Shown here one piece after another: positions 17,047 to 25,948 of a stretch of 64,000 nt of DNA. The notes below the pieces were generated by a model. It saw nothing but the letters and a program-made list of their open reading frames with translations. It was not told where the DNA came from and made no database searches. Position 1 is the stretch's first letter. Each line of letters opens with the position of its first letter. The DNA is from Flavivirga spongiicola (lineage in GTDB: Bacteria; Bacteroidota; Bacteroidia; Flavobacteriales; Flavobacteriaceae), in contig NZ_JAUOEO010000002.1 of assembly GCF_030540825.1 (NCBI RefSeq), positions 496,001 to 560,000 on the forward strand, written 5' to 3'. The translations under genes and the position numbers were made by a program.

Positions 17047-18315
17047 CTAACCTGCAACCGAAGCTAATTCCATTAAAGTAGCACAGAGTAAGGCAGAAAA
17101 TGTACCAATGGCATATCCAACAACAGCCAGTAATACTCCAACTGTTGCTAATGATGGATGAAAAGCTGCAGCAACAACGGGCGCAGATGCAGCTCCACCA
17201 ACGTTTGCCTTACTACCAACAGCTAAAAAGAAATATGGTGCTTTAATAATTTTGGCAATAACGATAAGTAGAAACACATGTATAGCCATCCAAATAAGTC
17301 CTATTACTAGCAGTCCAGGGTTTTCAAAGATGGAGCCCAAATCCATTTTCATACCAATACTTGCGACTAAAATGTAAATAAAAATACTCCCTAATTTACT
17401 AGCTCCTGCACCTTCATATTTTTTTGCTCTTGTAAATGATAAAATAATTCCTAAAACGGTTGCAATGGTAATCATCCAAAAGAAAGTAGAGGTAAAAGAT
17501 GCTAAGGCAGAGGTTTTATCATTAAAAACCTCAAAATTAGTAGTTAAAAAAGTAGACATTTTATTTGATCCAAAATGGGCTATACCAACTACAGTGAAAG
17601 CAATTCCGAACATAATCATATAATCTGTTAGATTAGGAGTTTTTGAAACACTTTTTTCGTAGCTAATAACTTTTTGTTTCAGTTTTTCAATGGCGGTATT
17701 ATCGGCTTTAAGCCATTTGTCTATTTTATCTTTTTGTCCGATCCCAAATAATAAAACCGCCATCCATATTTGAGCTACAACGATATCTACAAGAATCATA
17801 GCGCCGTATTTTTCTGGATTGTATTTAAATATTTCATACATGGCTGTTTGATTTGCTCCTCCGCCAATCCAGCTTCCTGCTAAAGTAGAAAGGCCACGCC
17901 AAACAGCATCAGGGCCTGCACCTCCAACCGTTTCAGGGCTTACCATTGATACTAAAAGTATGGCAATTGGTCCTCCAATAACGATGCCTATAGTTCCTGT
18001 AAAAAACATGATCAATGCTTTAGGGCCCAAGTTGAATACAGATTTTAAATCTAGACTTAGCGTCATTAAAACCAATGCTGCTGGTAATAAGTAGTCTTTA
18101 GAAATATTATAAATTTTTGATGTTTCAGGAGAGATTAGTCCCAGTGAATTTAGAACTGCTGGTAGTAAATAACACATTAAAAGAGCTGGTACTATGCTGT
18201 AAAACTTAGCCCAAAACCCTTTTTTTATTGAGGATGTATAAAAAACTAATGCCAGCATAAGCATTAGTAATCCAAAAGCAATGGTGTCATTAGTAAATAG
18301 AGGTTGATTATTCAT
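17047..18315 (-). CDS. DUF819-family integral membrane protein
   Basis: A 422-residue protein with about eleven hydrophobic segments. It carries the glycine-rich motif GSWIGGGANQTAM in the middle and VGSKANVGGAASAPVVAAAFHPSLA near the C-terminus, both typical of the DUF819 (YjcL-like) family. The family resembles secondary transporters and its substrate is unknown. It is co-directional with the DUF4369 lipoprotein gene 47 bp downstream, so the two may be co-transcribed. Confidence 0.85.
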   Translation of the reverse strand: MNNQPLFTNDTIAFGLLMLMLALVFYTSSIKKGFWAKFYSIVPALLMCYLLPAVLNSLGLISPETSKIYNISKDYLLPAALVLMTLSLDLKSVFNLGPKALIMFFTGTIGIVIGGPIAILLVSMVSPETVGGAGPDAVWRGLSTLAGSWIGGGANQTAMYEIFKYNPEKYGAMILVDIVVAQIWMAVLLFGIGQKDKIDKWLKADNTAIEKLKQKVISYEKSVSKTPNLTDYMIMFGIAFTVVGIAHFGSNKMSTFLTTNFEVFNDKTSALASFTSTFFWMITIATVLGIILSFTRAKKYEGAGASKLGSIFIYILVASIGMKMDLGSIFENPGLLVIGLIWMAIHVFLLIVIAKIIKAPYFFLAVGSKANVGGAASAPVVAAAFHPSLATVGVLLAVVGYAIGTFSALLCATLMELASVAG

Positions 18316-18471
18316 AATAGGTTTTAACGATTAAAAATTGCAATATATAGAAAATTTAAAAAGGATTTATTTGAGTTTGGCACGGATGTTGATGTATAGA
18401 AAGTAATTATATTTAATTAAAAAGTTTATTGAGTGGTTACTTTAAACTTTAAATGTAATTCATATTTTTGG

Positions 18472-18499
18472 TTAGTTAGTTAGTTAGTTAGTTAGTTAG
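18472..18499. repeat. (TTAG)7 tetranucleotide tandem repeat
   Basis: Seven perfect TTAG units lie directly before a strong hairpin. The repeat is non-coding and may vary in length by slippage. Confidence 0.9.
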
Positions 18500-18500
18500 T

Positions 18501-18530
18501 AAAAAAGCATCCTTTTCAGGATGCTTTTTT
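18501..18530. terminator. Bidirectional terminator
   Basis: AAAAAAGCATCC-TTTTCA-GGATGCTTTTTT, a 12-bp stem flanked by A and T runs, works in either direction. No annotated gene ends here, since the DUF819 gene starts at 18315 and reads away. Confidence 0.8.
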
Positions 18531-18659
18531 TATTACATATGAGGTATTTTTATGTTAATATTTAAGGATAATAATGTGTATTTCGTCGATATTTATGTTG
18601 TTTTTGTCTTTAAATGTTAAAATTTAATGTATTTCATCGATTTTATTAGTATTTTATCG

Positions 18660-18835
18660 TTTGCAAAGAATTATAATTTTACTTTTGAAGTGTACTAAAT
18701 AACACACTTTTTAGTTCAATGGATTAATTAATTAATATTTGCATTATGATGTACGATATAGAGACCCTAAATCTAGCTTCATAATAAAAAAGCAAATTGA
18801 AAGAAAACCGAGTTTGAGGGAACTCGGTTTTTTTG
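18660..18835 (+). ncRNA. Candidate small RNA or tiny-peptide transcript
   Basis: A TTTG box (18660-18663) and TACTTTTG (18680-18687), spaced 16 bp apart, are followed about 120 bp later by a strong terminator (18805-18830, 10-bp stem AAACCGAGTT / AACTCGGTTT then a T run). No gene of normal size lies between. The only short frame is MMYDIETLNLAS (18746-18784). The arrangement suggests a roughly 140-nt independent transcript; function unknown. Confidence 0.4.
18805..18834 (+). terminator. Rho-independent terminator of the candidate small RNA
   Basis: AAACCGAGTT-TGAGGG-AACTCGGTTT followed by TTTT on the plus strand. Confidence 0.8.
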
Positions 18836-18964
18836 TGCCCAATTTTTAATGCATTGATAATTTATTTACATTAGCTTACAATACCAATTAAACCTCAAAA
18901 GATAACGCATATAATTTAAATTATTTATGTGCCATTTTGAAAATCAGTTGCTATAACTAAAATT

Positions 18965-19630
18965 ATGAGAAAATTATTTACACTTCTAGTTATGTTTTAT
19001 TATGCTTTTTCCTTTGGGCAATTAGAAAAGGGGTTTGTATATGTTCATGATATTATTCCAGATTTAGATGTGGAGTTGAGATATTATACTTCAAATAATT
19101 TTGTGGGAACACCTATTGATGGTTATCAATCAAATAAACTCATACTAACAAAAGAAACAGCAAATAGGTTGAAGTTAGTACATGAAGAGTTACAGGAACA
19201 GAATTTATGCTTAAAAGTTTATGACGGTTACAGACCGCAGCGATCTGTAAATCATTTCATTATTTGGGCTAAAGATTTAAATGATACTATAGCTAAGCAT
19301 CTATTTTACCCCGATATAAAAAAGAAGTATTTGTTTAAAGAACAATATATAGCTTCAAGATCTGGACATAGTAGAGGGAGTACTGTAGATTTAACGATAA
19401 TTGATGGTAATACTGGCAAAGCATTGGATATGGGGAGTGCTTATGATTATTTTGGACAAGAATCTTGGGTGAATTATGAAAAGATTACTGATAAACAAAA
19501 AACTAATAGACAATTGCTACAAACTGTTATGCTAAAACATGGTTTTAGAAATTACCCTAAGGAATGGTGGCATTTTACGTTACGAGGAGAACCTTACCCT
19601 AATACTTATTTTGATTTCCCTATTAAATAA
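18965..19630 (+). CDS. D-alanyl-D-alanine dipeptidase (VanX/DdpX family, M15D)
   Basis: An N-terminal signal peptide (MRKLFTLLVMFYYAFSFGQ) exports the 221-residue enzyme. The zinc site is visible as SGHSRGSTVDL (His and Asp ligands) and EWWHFT (catalytic Glu and third His), with the VYDGYRPQRSV substrate arginine region. The enzyme cleaves D-Ala-D-Ala dipeptide. With an export signal and no vanHA neighbours, a role in peptidoglycan recycling or scavenging is more likely than vancomycin resistance. Confidence 0.9.
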   Translation: MRKLFTLLVMFYYAFSFGQLEKGFVYVHDIIPDLDVELRYYTSNNFVGTPIDGYQSNKLILTKETANRLKLVHEELQEQNLCLKVYDGYRPQRSVNHFIIWAKDLNDTIAKHLFYPDIKKKYLFKEQYIASRSGHSRGSTVDLTIIDGNTGKALDMGSAYDYFGQESWVNYEKITDKQKTNRQLLQTVMLKHGFRNYPKEWWHFTLRGEPYPNTYFDFPIK

Positions 19631-19631
19631 A

Positions 19632-19659
19632 AAAGCCTGCCTTTTAAAAAGCAGGCTTT
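19632..19659. terminator. Bidirectional terminator between VanX-like and DUF6249 genes
   Basis: AAAGCCTGC-N10-GCAGGCTTT followed by T-rich sequence, between convergent genes. Confidence 0.8.
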
Positions 19660-19685
19660 AATTTTTTGATTGATGAATAATTATA

Positions 19686-20039
19686 CTATTCTTTATCAAG
19701 GTTTTTAGTCATATTAAAGCCAGCAAATAAACCAACGCCGGCCATTAAGAAAATACTACCTACATATAGTGGTCCTTCCTCTATGGTTGTATAATTTTCT
19801 AAAATGGATGCAATGAATGTTCCTATACCTATTCCCATTAACAATAGAGATAGGTTTAATATTAATACTTTCCAAACGGGTGCCGTATAACTTTTGCTTT
19901 TCCCTTTAACAAAAATAGTAGCATCTGCTCCTTTTTCTATAAGTGCTAAGCGTTCTTTGTTACGTGTTGAAAAATATAAATAAAATACGCCAAAGATGGC
20001 GCCAAATATAATTGGCACTATGATTAATTCTGATCCCAT
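19686..20039 (-). CDS. DUF6249-type small membrane protein
   Basis: A 117-residue protein with three hydrophobic segments (about 4-24, 60-80 and 90-110). The cytosolic motif NKERLALIEKGADATIF after the first is typical of small Bacteroidota membrane proteins assigned to DUF6249. In relatives it is often next to an ECF sigma factor, as here (20231, divergent). Function unknown. Confidence 0.75.
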   Translation of the reverse strand: MGSELIIVPIIFGAIFGVFYLYFSTRNKERLALIEKGADATIFVKGKSKSYTAPVWKVLILNLSLLLMGIGIGTFIASILENYTTIEEGPLYVGSIFLMAGVGLFAGFNMTKNLDKE

Positions 20040-20142
20040 AATTGTTTGTTTTTAATTGATTAATTTTAAACTGTTCATAGCTTATGACGACATGTTCTTA
20101 ATTTTGGTTACACTTTTTTTTGAAAAAATATTTTTTATTCTG

Positions 20143-20189
20143 GAATTGGTTTAAACTTTTAGCCAATTATAAAAAATTTAAATGAGTTC
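20143..20189. mobile_element. Deleted family 1 element (47 bp)
   Basis: Only the two ends remain: GAATTGGTTTAAACTTTT on the left, and AGCCAATTATAAAAAATTTAAATGAGTTC on the right, close to copy 1. Flanks CTG and CTA are a near-match to a 3-bp duplication. It lies between the divergent DUF6249 and sigma-factor genes. Confidence 0.55.
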
Positions 20190-20230
20190 CTAGTGTAACC
20201 TTAAAGAGTATATAGTCGTCTTACATTAAA

Positions 20231-20818
20231 ATGACCACCAACGACCAACATTATATCAATCTAATTATTGATGGCGATACGAATGCTTTTGAAGTATTGG
20301 TAGAACGTTATAAGGATTTGGTATTTACTTTAACGCTACGTATGCTTAAGAATAGGGAAGAAGCCGAAGAAGTAGCACAAGACACTTTTATAAAAGCATA
20401 TAAATCATTAAATAGGTTTAAAGGCGATTCTAAGTTTTCAACTTGGATTTATAAAATTGCTTATAATACGAGTTTAGATAGGTTAAAAAAGAATAAAAAA
20501 CATTTTAATGATGTTGCCATTGACGAATTTACTGAGCATCAAGTAAAAACAATTGATAATGCTTTGGATCATTTAGAGAATAAAGAACGCGAACAATCTA
20601 TTCAAGAGTGTATAACTTTATTACCAAGTGATGATAGTTTTTTACTAACTTTATATTATTATGAAGACCAATCTTTAGAAGAAATTTCCAAAACTATGGG
20701 TTTAACACCCAATAATGTGAAAGTTAAATTGTTTAGAAGTAGAAAAAAGTTGGCAACTATTTTAAGAGAACGATTAGAACCAGAAATAATTGGACATTAT
20801 GAAAGAGAACGCAGATAA
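20231..20818 (+). CDS. ECF-type RNA polymerase sigma factor
   Basis: A 195-residue protein with sigma region 2 (FEVLVERYKDLVFTLTLRML, EAEEVAQDTFIKAYKSL, FSTWIYKIAYNTSLDRLKK) and region 4 (DQSLEEISKTMGLTPNNVKVKLFRSRKKL). Both are intact. It presumably directs RNA polymerase to a dedicated regulon. The gene downstream overlaps its end and encodes a small two-helix membrane protein, a candidate partner or anti-sigma factor. Confidence 0.92.
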   Translation: MTTNDQHYINLIIDGDTNAFEVLVERYKDLVFTLTLRMLKNREEAEEVAQDTFIKAYKSLNRFKGDSKFSTWIYKIAYNTSLDRLKKNKKHFNDVAIDEFTEHQVKTIDNALDHLENKEREQSIQECITLLPSDDSFLLTLYYYEDQSLEEISKTMGLTPNNVKVKLFRSRKKLATILRERLEPEIIGHYERERR

Positions 20819-21212
20819 ATATTTAGATAATTTAGCGAAAAAAGTAATGAAAGACACTCATTTAGAGAGGCCTTCTTTTAATTTTACTGCTTCAGTCATG
20901 TCACAAGTTACAGAGTTAAGCAATAATAGTGTTACAGAATATAAGCCTTTAATATCTAAAAAGGGGTGGATTGTTATTTCTATAATATTTTTAGCTCTAA
21001 TGGCATACATGCTTCTCGGTATTCAGGAAGGATCAACAAGTTGGTTCGATGCTTTAGATTTAAGTTTGCTATCTAATAACAAAATAATAAATCTATTTTC
21101 AGGATTTTCAGTGTCAAATACGCTTACTTATGCTGTTGTACTTTTTGGATTCATGCTATGTGTACAGGTGTTTTATTTAAAGAATCATTTTAACCAAAGA
21201 CTGCAGAACTAA
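20799..21212 (+). CDS. Small membrane protein, possible anti-sigma partner
   Basis: The frame is open from a TTG at 20790, but ATG at 20799 is the natural start and overlaps the sigma gene by 20 bp. This gives 137 residues: a charged cytosolic N-terminus (about 1-52) and two membrane segments (about 53-73 and 105-127). The coupling to an ECF sigma gene suggests an anti-sigma or sensor role, but no zinc motif of the ZAS type is present. Assignment rests on context. Confidence 0.65.
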   Translation: MKENADKYLDNLAKKVMKDTHLERPSFNFTASVMSQVTELSNNSVTEYKPLISKKGWIVISIIFLALMAYMLLGIQEGSTSWFDALDLSLLSNNKIINLFSGFSVSNTLTYAVVLFGFMLCVQVFYLKNHFNQRLQN

Positions 21213-21712
21213 AACCTTGTAAAAGCAGTAATTATATGGCTATGTTCAGGAAACTTTGAAATGAGCATGTCTCTTTTAGGGAGTTCAAAATCATTAAAAT
21301 CGAAACCGGGAGAGACTGTACAGCCTACTAAAGCATATGAGTTTTTATCAAGAACTTCAGCAGCGAACCAATCTTTAGCCTTTACTACAAATTGAGGGTT
21401 TTGCTTTTTTTCTATATCATTTCCTATAATAACATTAGAATAAATACCATCATCAGAAATTATATGAAGTTTTAAAGGTGCTCCTTTGTAAAAATGCCAA
21501 ATTTCGTCTTGCTTAATTCTATGGAATGCAGAAAAAAATTCAGAAGTTAAAAGAAAGTAAATGGACGTAGCGTAGTTTCGTTGTCCAGAAAAATCCTGAC
21601 CTAGGTTTTCTTTGTTAATAGTTCCTTTGCTTCTATAAACTTCTTTAAAATAACCACCCTCAGGATGTGATTGTAATTCTAATTGATCTATGATTTTTTG
21701 AATAGCACTCAT
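21209..21712 (-). CDS. Cupin-fold protein (DUF985/COG3542)
   Basis: A 167-residue protein with the family hallmarks SHPEGGYFKEVYRS near the N-terminus, SIYFLLTSEFFSAFHRIKQDEIWHFYKG in the middle (cupin metal-ligand region) and VGCTVSPGFDF. It is a single-domain cytosolic cupin; substrate unknown. It is convergent with the small membrane protein gene, ends overlapping by 4 bp, and follows the desaturase-like gene by 3 bp, so it is likely co-transcribed with it. Confidence 0.85.
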   Translation of the reverse strand: MSAIQKIIDQLELQSHPEGGYFKEVYRSKGTINKENLGQDFSGQRNYATSIYFLLTSEFFSAFHRIKQDEIWHFYKGAPLKLHIISDDGIYSNVIIGNDIEKKQNPQFVVKAKDWFAAEVLDKNSYALVGCTVSPGFDFNDFELPKRDMLISKFPEHSHIITAFTRF

Positions 21713-21715
21713 AAT

Positions 21716-22672
21716 TTAAGTCGTAGAAGGGGTTAATTCATTATTTCTAACTAGCTTTTCTGATTTTTGTTGATTTCTCATTTGTTTGATAGTCAATGAG
21801 CTTCCATCATGACTCCATCCGGGAGGGCCAAAAGCATACATGAACTTATAATATAAGTTAGGGGTTTTTTTCATATCATTCCAAATATCTTTGTATTCGT
21901 GTGTTAATATAACCAAGGGGTTATAAGAATTTGGTGGTTTTGTAACGCCATAAGCGATATCAATATTGTCATCTAATTCTTTCCAGGTTCCAAATAATTT
22001 ATCAAATATATTTAAAAACCCTCCATGATTTTTGTCCATATACTCCAGGTTTTTGGCGTGATGTACTTGATGCATGGTATGTGTATTAAATACTTTTTCG
22101 ATGATTCCCATTTTTGGAATATACGCAGAATGTAATTGAAATTGCCAGAGTGCTTCAATACCTAAGCAAACTATGACCATTTCTGGGGGAAAACCAATAA
22201 TTGGTAACCACATATAAAATAAAGGTTTGTACAAAATTGTAAACCAACCATTGCGAACAGCAGTTCCCAAATTAAAGTTTTCGGAAGAATGATGTACAAT
22301 ATGCGCTGCCCATAAAAAACGTACCATATGATTTTGTCTGTGAAACCAGTAATATGTGAAATCATCTAAAAATTGACAAATTAACCAAATAGGCCAGGAG
22401 TAACCAAAAGATTGCCACCCCATAATATTTGTACGTACACCATCAATTATAGGATTACACAATTCGTATAAATAATTAAAAATTATAATAGCCGAAACAG
22501 TTTTGATTAAGGGGGCTAAAACGACCGATCCAATACCCATAGTTAGACTCGACATTAAATCTTTCCATTTATAGAGGTCTTTGTGGTCGTGTGTTTTACT
22601 ATAGGTGAGTTCGACTAAAATAAGTCCTAAAAAACATGGAATACCATAAACTAACGGGTTTGTAAAATTCAT
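21716..22672 (-). CDS. Sterol desaturase / fatty acid hydroxylase superfamily protein
   Basis: A 318-residue membrane protein with the histidine clusters of the family: HRQNH (about 120), HIVHHS (about 130-136) and HQVHHAKN (about 207). These bind a di-iron centre facing the cytosol. Several hydrophobic segments surround them. It probably hydroxylates or desaturates a membrane lipid; the substrate cannot be told from sequence. Operon with the downstream cupin gene. Confidence 0.88.
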   Translation of the reverse strand: MNFTNPLVYGIPCFLGLILVELTYSKTHDHKDLYKWKDLMSSLTMGIGSVVLAPLIKTVSAIIIFNYLYELCNPIIDGVRTNIMGWQSFGYSWPIWLICQFLDDFTYYWFHRQNHMVRFLWAAHIVHHSSENFNLGTAVRNGWFTILYKPLFYMWLPIIGFPPEMVIVCLGIEALWQFQLHSAYIPKMGIIEKVFNTHTMHQVHHAKNLEYMDKNHGGFLNIFDKLFGTWKELDDNIDIAYGVTKPPNSYNPLVILTHEYKDIWNDMKKTPNLYYKFMYAFGPPGWSHDGSSLTIKQMRNQQKSEKLVRNNELTPSTT

Positions 22673-22795
22673 TTATCTTTATTGAGAGACACCTATATAA
22701 AATTATAAAGCTAGTCTAATTCTATTTTGTAACAGAACTGGTACGGTCTTAATTTTTACGAAAGGTATGTATTATATAACAGAAATATTGAGAAA

Positions 22796-24037
22796 TTAGT
22801 ACCAACGTTTCTTTTTCTTTTTGGAAGCTTCACTTTTACGCCCCTTTTTATACTTGCTACCTGTTTTTTTAGATTTATGAATAATAGGCTTTGCTTTGGG
22901 GTCTAAAGGGTAAGGGTGGTCTTCAATAATATCTATTTGAACCTGAATAAGCTGCTGAATTGTTTTTACGTAATTTTTTTCATCTGCAGAACAAAATGAA
23001 TAAGATGCGCCTGTATTTCCAGCTCTGGCAGTTCGTCCTATTCTATGTACATAAGTTTCCGGTACGTTGGGTAAATCGAAATTTATAACAGCATCTAAAT
23101 TATTAATATCAATACCACGTGCAGCAACATCAGTCGCAATTAGAATATTAACGTTGTTTGATTTGAAATTTTTTAAGGCTTCTTGTCTTAAATTCTGGCT
23201 TTTATCCCCGTGAATGCTATCTACCTTATAGCCATTTTTTAATAATGTTTGTTCTAATTTTTCGACACCAAACTTCGTACGCCTAAAAATAAGGATGCTC
23301 CCTTTTATAGTGTTTCTTAGTAAGTGCAAGCACAATTCCATTTTATTACGTTTTGGCACATAATAAAGTACTTGATTGACATTTTTTGAAGTTGAAGAAT
23401 TTGGAGCTACTTCAACACGTTCTGGTACTCTTAAAATGGTGTTCGCTAACTGTTCTACTTTGTAAGGTATGGTAGCAGAGAATAGTAAAGTTTGTTTTTC
23501 TTTGGTACAAAGACGTTCAATTTTCTTTACATCATCAATAAAACCCATATCCAACATTAAATCGGCTTCATCTAGCACTAAAGTTTCTACATAGTCTAGA
23601 TTAGCCATGTCCTGTTTGTGTAAGTCGAGTAAGCGCCCAGGTGTTGCAATTAATATATCTACACCCTTTTTTAGAATATCTTTTTGAGGCTCGATAGAAG
23701 TACCTCCATAAACTACAGTGCTTCTTAAATTAGTGTAAGTACTATAGTTTTTAAAGTTTTCTCCAATTTGTATGGCTAATTCACGGGTTGGGCTTACAAT
23801 TAAAGCACGAATTTTTTTTCCTTTTTTTGAAGCATCTTGTTTATCAAATAACAGCTGTAAAATTGGTAAAGCAAAAGAGGCTGTTTTTCCTGTACCTGTT
23901 TGAGCCGAAACAATAACATCTTTTTTATCTAAAACTAAAGGAATCGTTTTTTCTTGAACAAGCGTTGGTTCATCATAACCGGTTTCTGCAATAGCTCTTA
24001 AAATAGGCCGGTTTAATTGTAAGTCTTTAAATGACAT
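22796..24037 (-). CDS. DEAD-box RNA helicase, RhlE-like
   Basis: A 413-residue protein with all helicase motifs: AQTGTGKT (motif I), PTRELAIQ (Ia), TPGRLLD (Ib), DEAD (II), SAT (III), ATDVAARGID (V) and HRIGRTARAG (VI), with an N-terminal Q motif. The basic C-terminal tail (KKTGSKYKKGRKSEASKKKK) is typical of flavobacterial RhlE-type proteins and should bind RNA. Likely role in ribosome assembly or RNA turnover. Confidence 0.92.
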   Translation of the reverse strand: MSFKDLQLNRPILRAIAETGYDEPTLVQEKTIPLVLDKKDVIVSAQTGTGKTASFALPILQLLFDKQDASKKGKKIRALIVSPTRELAIQIGENFKNYSTYTNLRSTVVYGGTSIEPQKDILKKGVDILIATPGRLLDLHKQDMANLDYVETLVLDEADLMLDMGFIDDVKKIERLCTKEKQTLLFSATIPYKVEQLANTILRVPERVEVAPNSSTSKNVNQVLYYVPKRNKMELCLHLLRNTIKGSILIFRRTKFGVEKLEQTLLKNGYKVDSIHGDKSQNLRQEALKNFKSNNVNILIATDVAARGIDINNLDAVINFDLPNVPETYVHRIGRTARAGNTGASYSFCSADEKNYVKTIQQLIQVQIDIIEDHPYPLDPKAKPIIHKSKKTGSKYKKGRKSEASKKKKKRWY

Positions 24038-24080
24038 ATTGGAATTTTATGCCGCAAAGATACACCAAAATATAACGCTG

Positions 24081-24716
24081 CTATTTTATGAGTTTTTTTA
24101 ATTTCTCTCGTTTCCTTAATGGTAAGGCCTCATTCTCTATAGCTAACTTAATTAAAGCTTCATTTTTGTTTTTTGAAAACAGTAAATCAAAAAGCTGCCA
24201 TGTGGTTAGGCTATTTTTTGCTTGTTTAACAAGTTTAAAAGCATCTCCATTTTTTACAAGTCCCTCTTTTAAAATACGTACATAAGTACCTGGATAACCG
24301 TGCTCTATAAATTCTTTTAATGCTTTTTGAGTTTCAAATTTAATACCGAATTTAAAACAAGGCTCACGAGGTTGTGTCACTTGCACTAAGGCATCTCCAA
24401 CTTCATAAATATCACCAATATAGATCTCCTTTTCGTTTAAACCAGAAATAGTAAGGTTTTCACCAAACATACCATAATCCCAATTTAAATTTGGGTATCG
24501 ATTTTTCCAATAAGAGTAATGTTCATCAGAAAATATATAACATGCTTTAAATACGCCACCATGTACTTTTTTATCTGATACTTCATCATTTTTTACGCCT
24601 TCTTTTTCTAAATAAATAGGTTTGTTTGTTGGTTTTTTATAGATACCAGTAATTAACTCTTTTCCGTTCCAAATAACGGAAGTTGGTTTAGCGATGTTGG
24701 TAGAAAGAACCTTCAT
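24081..24716 (-). CDS. MOSC-domain protein (YiiM-like)
   Basis: The frame opens at 24758, but ATG at 24716 (MKVLSTNIAKP) matches the family start, leaving 211 residues. The MOSC core is visible: KVHGGVFKACYIFSDEHYSYW, FGENLTISGL, and PREPCFKFG with the conserved cysteine. MOSC proteins handle molybdenum cofactor-bound sulfur or act as molybdenum enzymes reducing N-hydroxylated substrates, as YiiM does. No molybdopterin genes are nearby. Confidence 0.88.
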   Translation of the reverse strand: MKVLSTNIAKPTSVIWNGKELITGIYKKPTNKPIYLEKEGVKNDEVSDKKVHGGVFKACYIFSDEHYSYWKNRYPNLNWDYGMFGENLTISGLNEKEIYIGDIYEVGDALVQVTQPREPCFKFGIKFETQKALKEFIEHGYPGTYVRILKEGLVKNGDAFKLVKQAKNSLTTWQLFDLLFSKNKNEALIKLAIENEALPLRKREKLKKLIK

Positions 24717-24763
24717 GTATGCATTTATATTTAAATTATACCCAATCAAGTTGAGCACATGTT

Positions 24764-25840
24764 TTAGCTAGTCAGTTTTCTCATGACCCATTCCAATGGG
24801 CCTAATTTTTTATACTTTGTCCATATTACTGCAAAAATAATGCAAAGCAGACTAAATATAAAAGCATAAACTATAGAGAAATTCAATGAGTACATTCCTA
24901 ATTCTGTTGCACTAAATATTTCCATAGATCCCATCCCAATAATAACGTGGGCTACATAAAATGTAAGTGCTAACTGCCCTGTTTTTGTTAGAGCTATAAT
25001 AATACTATTATTATTGAATTTACGTGATATTAAAATGCAAATAGAGATAATAAAAATGGCAATACTGCTTCCTGATAACATATAAACCGGTAACGGAGGC
25101 ATGGGACTTGTTCCAAGAACTTGTAATAATTCATTAGCTATGCTTTCATTCCCTTCAGATAGAAAATAAATTGATAATGCAGAAGTTAAACGTACAAGTA
25201 TAAAAATAGATAAGCTTACCCAAAGTGATCTTTTTATGAATTTGTCATTATTTAGATCTTGTTTTCCAAACCATAAGCCAATAAGCATAAATGATGCCCA
25301 AGGTATCACTGGATGAAAACCATTGTAAAAAAGGTTTCTAAAAAAACCTTTCAATGTCCAAAAGTCTTGATACGTATAAGTTGTGAAATTCCAGTTAGTA
25401 TCATAGTTAAAAAAGAACATGAGTATGGGATAAATAAAAATAAGAAATACAGAAAAGAGTAATATGATCTTTGGTCTACTCTTAATAAAAAGTAACGTTA
25501 GGAGCATGTAAATTCCATAAAAATGTAAAATATCTGCAGGCCAAATGTATATATATGAAAGGCCAACAGTAAAAAGGAATAACGCTCTTTTTAGAATGCT
25601 CTTTTTTGACTTTTTTAATTTTAATTCGTCGTTATTTTTGATTGAGGAATTAGTCATAAATGCTAATCCAATACCAGCTAAAACAACAAAAGTTGCTGCG
25701 GCTTTACCGTCAAAAATATTTGAAAAAGATTGCATCCAACTATCACCTTCATGACCAAGTACCATTTTAAAATTAACAATAATCATTCCGATAATAGCCA
25801 AGGCTCTTGCTACGTCTATTCCTATAATTCGTTTTGTCAT
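24764..25840 (-). CDS. Acyltransferase-like integral membrane protein (DUF418/DUF1624 type)
   Basis: A 358-residue protein with about ten hydrophobic segments. The start, RIIGIDVARALAIIGMIIVNF, is the signature of DUF418 and heparan-alpha-glucosaminide acetyltransferase-like proteins. A second conserved stretch LALTFYVAHVIIG lies near the C-terminus. Probably transfers an acyl group across the inner membrane to an unknown acceptor. It ends 5 bp before the extended MOSC frame. Confidence 0.75.
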   Translation of the reverse strand: MTKRIIGIDVARALAIIGMIIVNFKMVLGHEGDSWMQSFSNIFDGKAAATFVVLAGIGLAFMTNSSIKNNDELKLKKSKKSILKRALFLFTVGLSYIYIWPADILHFYGIYMLLTLLFIKSRPKIILLFSVFLIFIYPILMFFFNYDTNWNFTTYTYQDFWTLKGFFRNLFYNGFHPVIPWASFMLIGLWFGKQDLNNDKFIKRSLWVSLSIFILVRLTSALSIYFLSEGNESIANELLQVLGTSPMPPLPVYMLSGSSIAIFIISICILISRKFNNNSIIIALTKTGQLALTFYVAHVIIGMGSMEIFSATELGMYSLNFSIVYAFIFSLLCIIFAVIWTKYKKLGPLEWVMRKLTS

Positions 25841-25948
25841 TTTTTATGAATACTGGTCGTTCTTTCCTGTTATTTTCAAAAGGATAATTACTGTTTTATT
25901 ATTTTTAATAGAAAGAATTTTATGCATTAAAAATACGTAAATTATGCT

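Noticed and set aside
18884..18964. ATACCAATTAAACC before the dipeptidase gene as a family 2 end
   Set aside because: Only one end is present and a partner at 162 bp would fall inside the coding region without a matching repeat.
18965..19630. Vancomycin resistance gene vanX
   Set aside because: There are no vanH, vanA or vanRS neighbours and the protein has an export signal; a scavenging dipeptidase is more likely.
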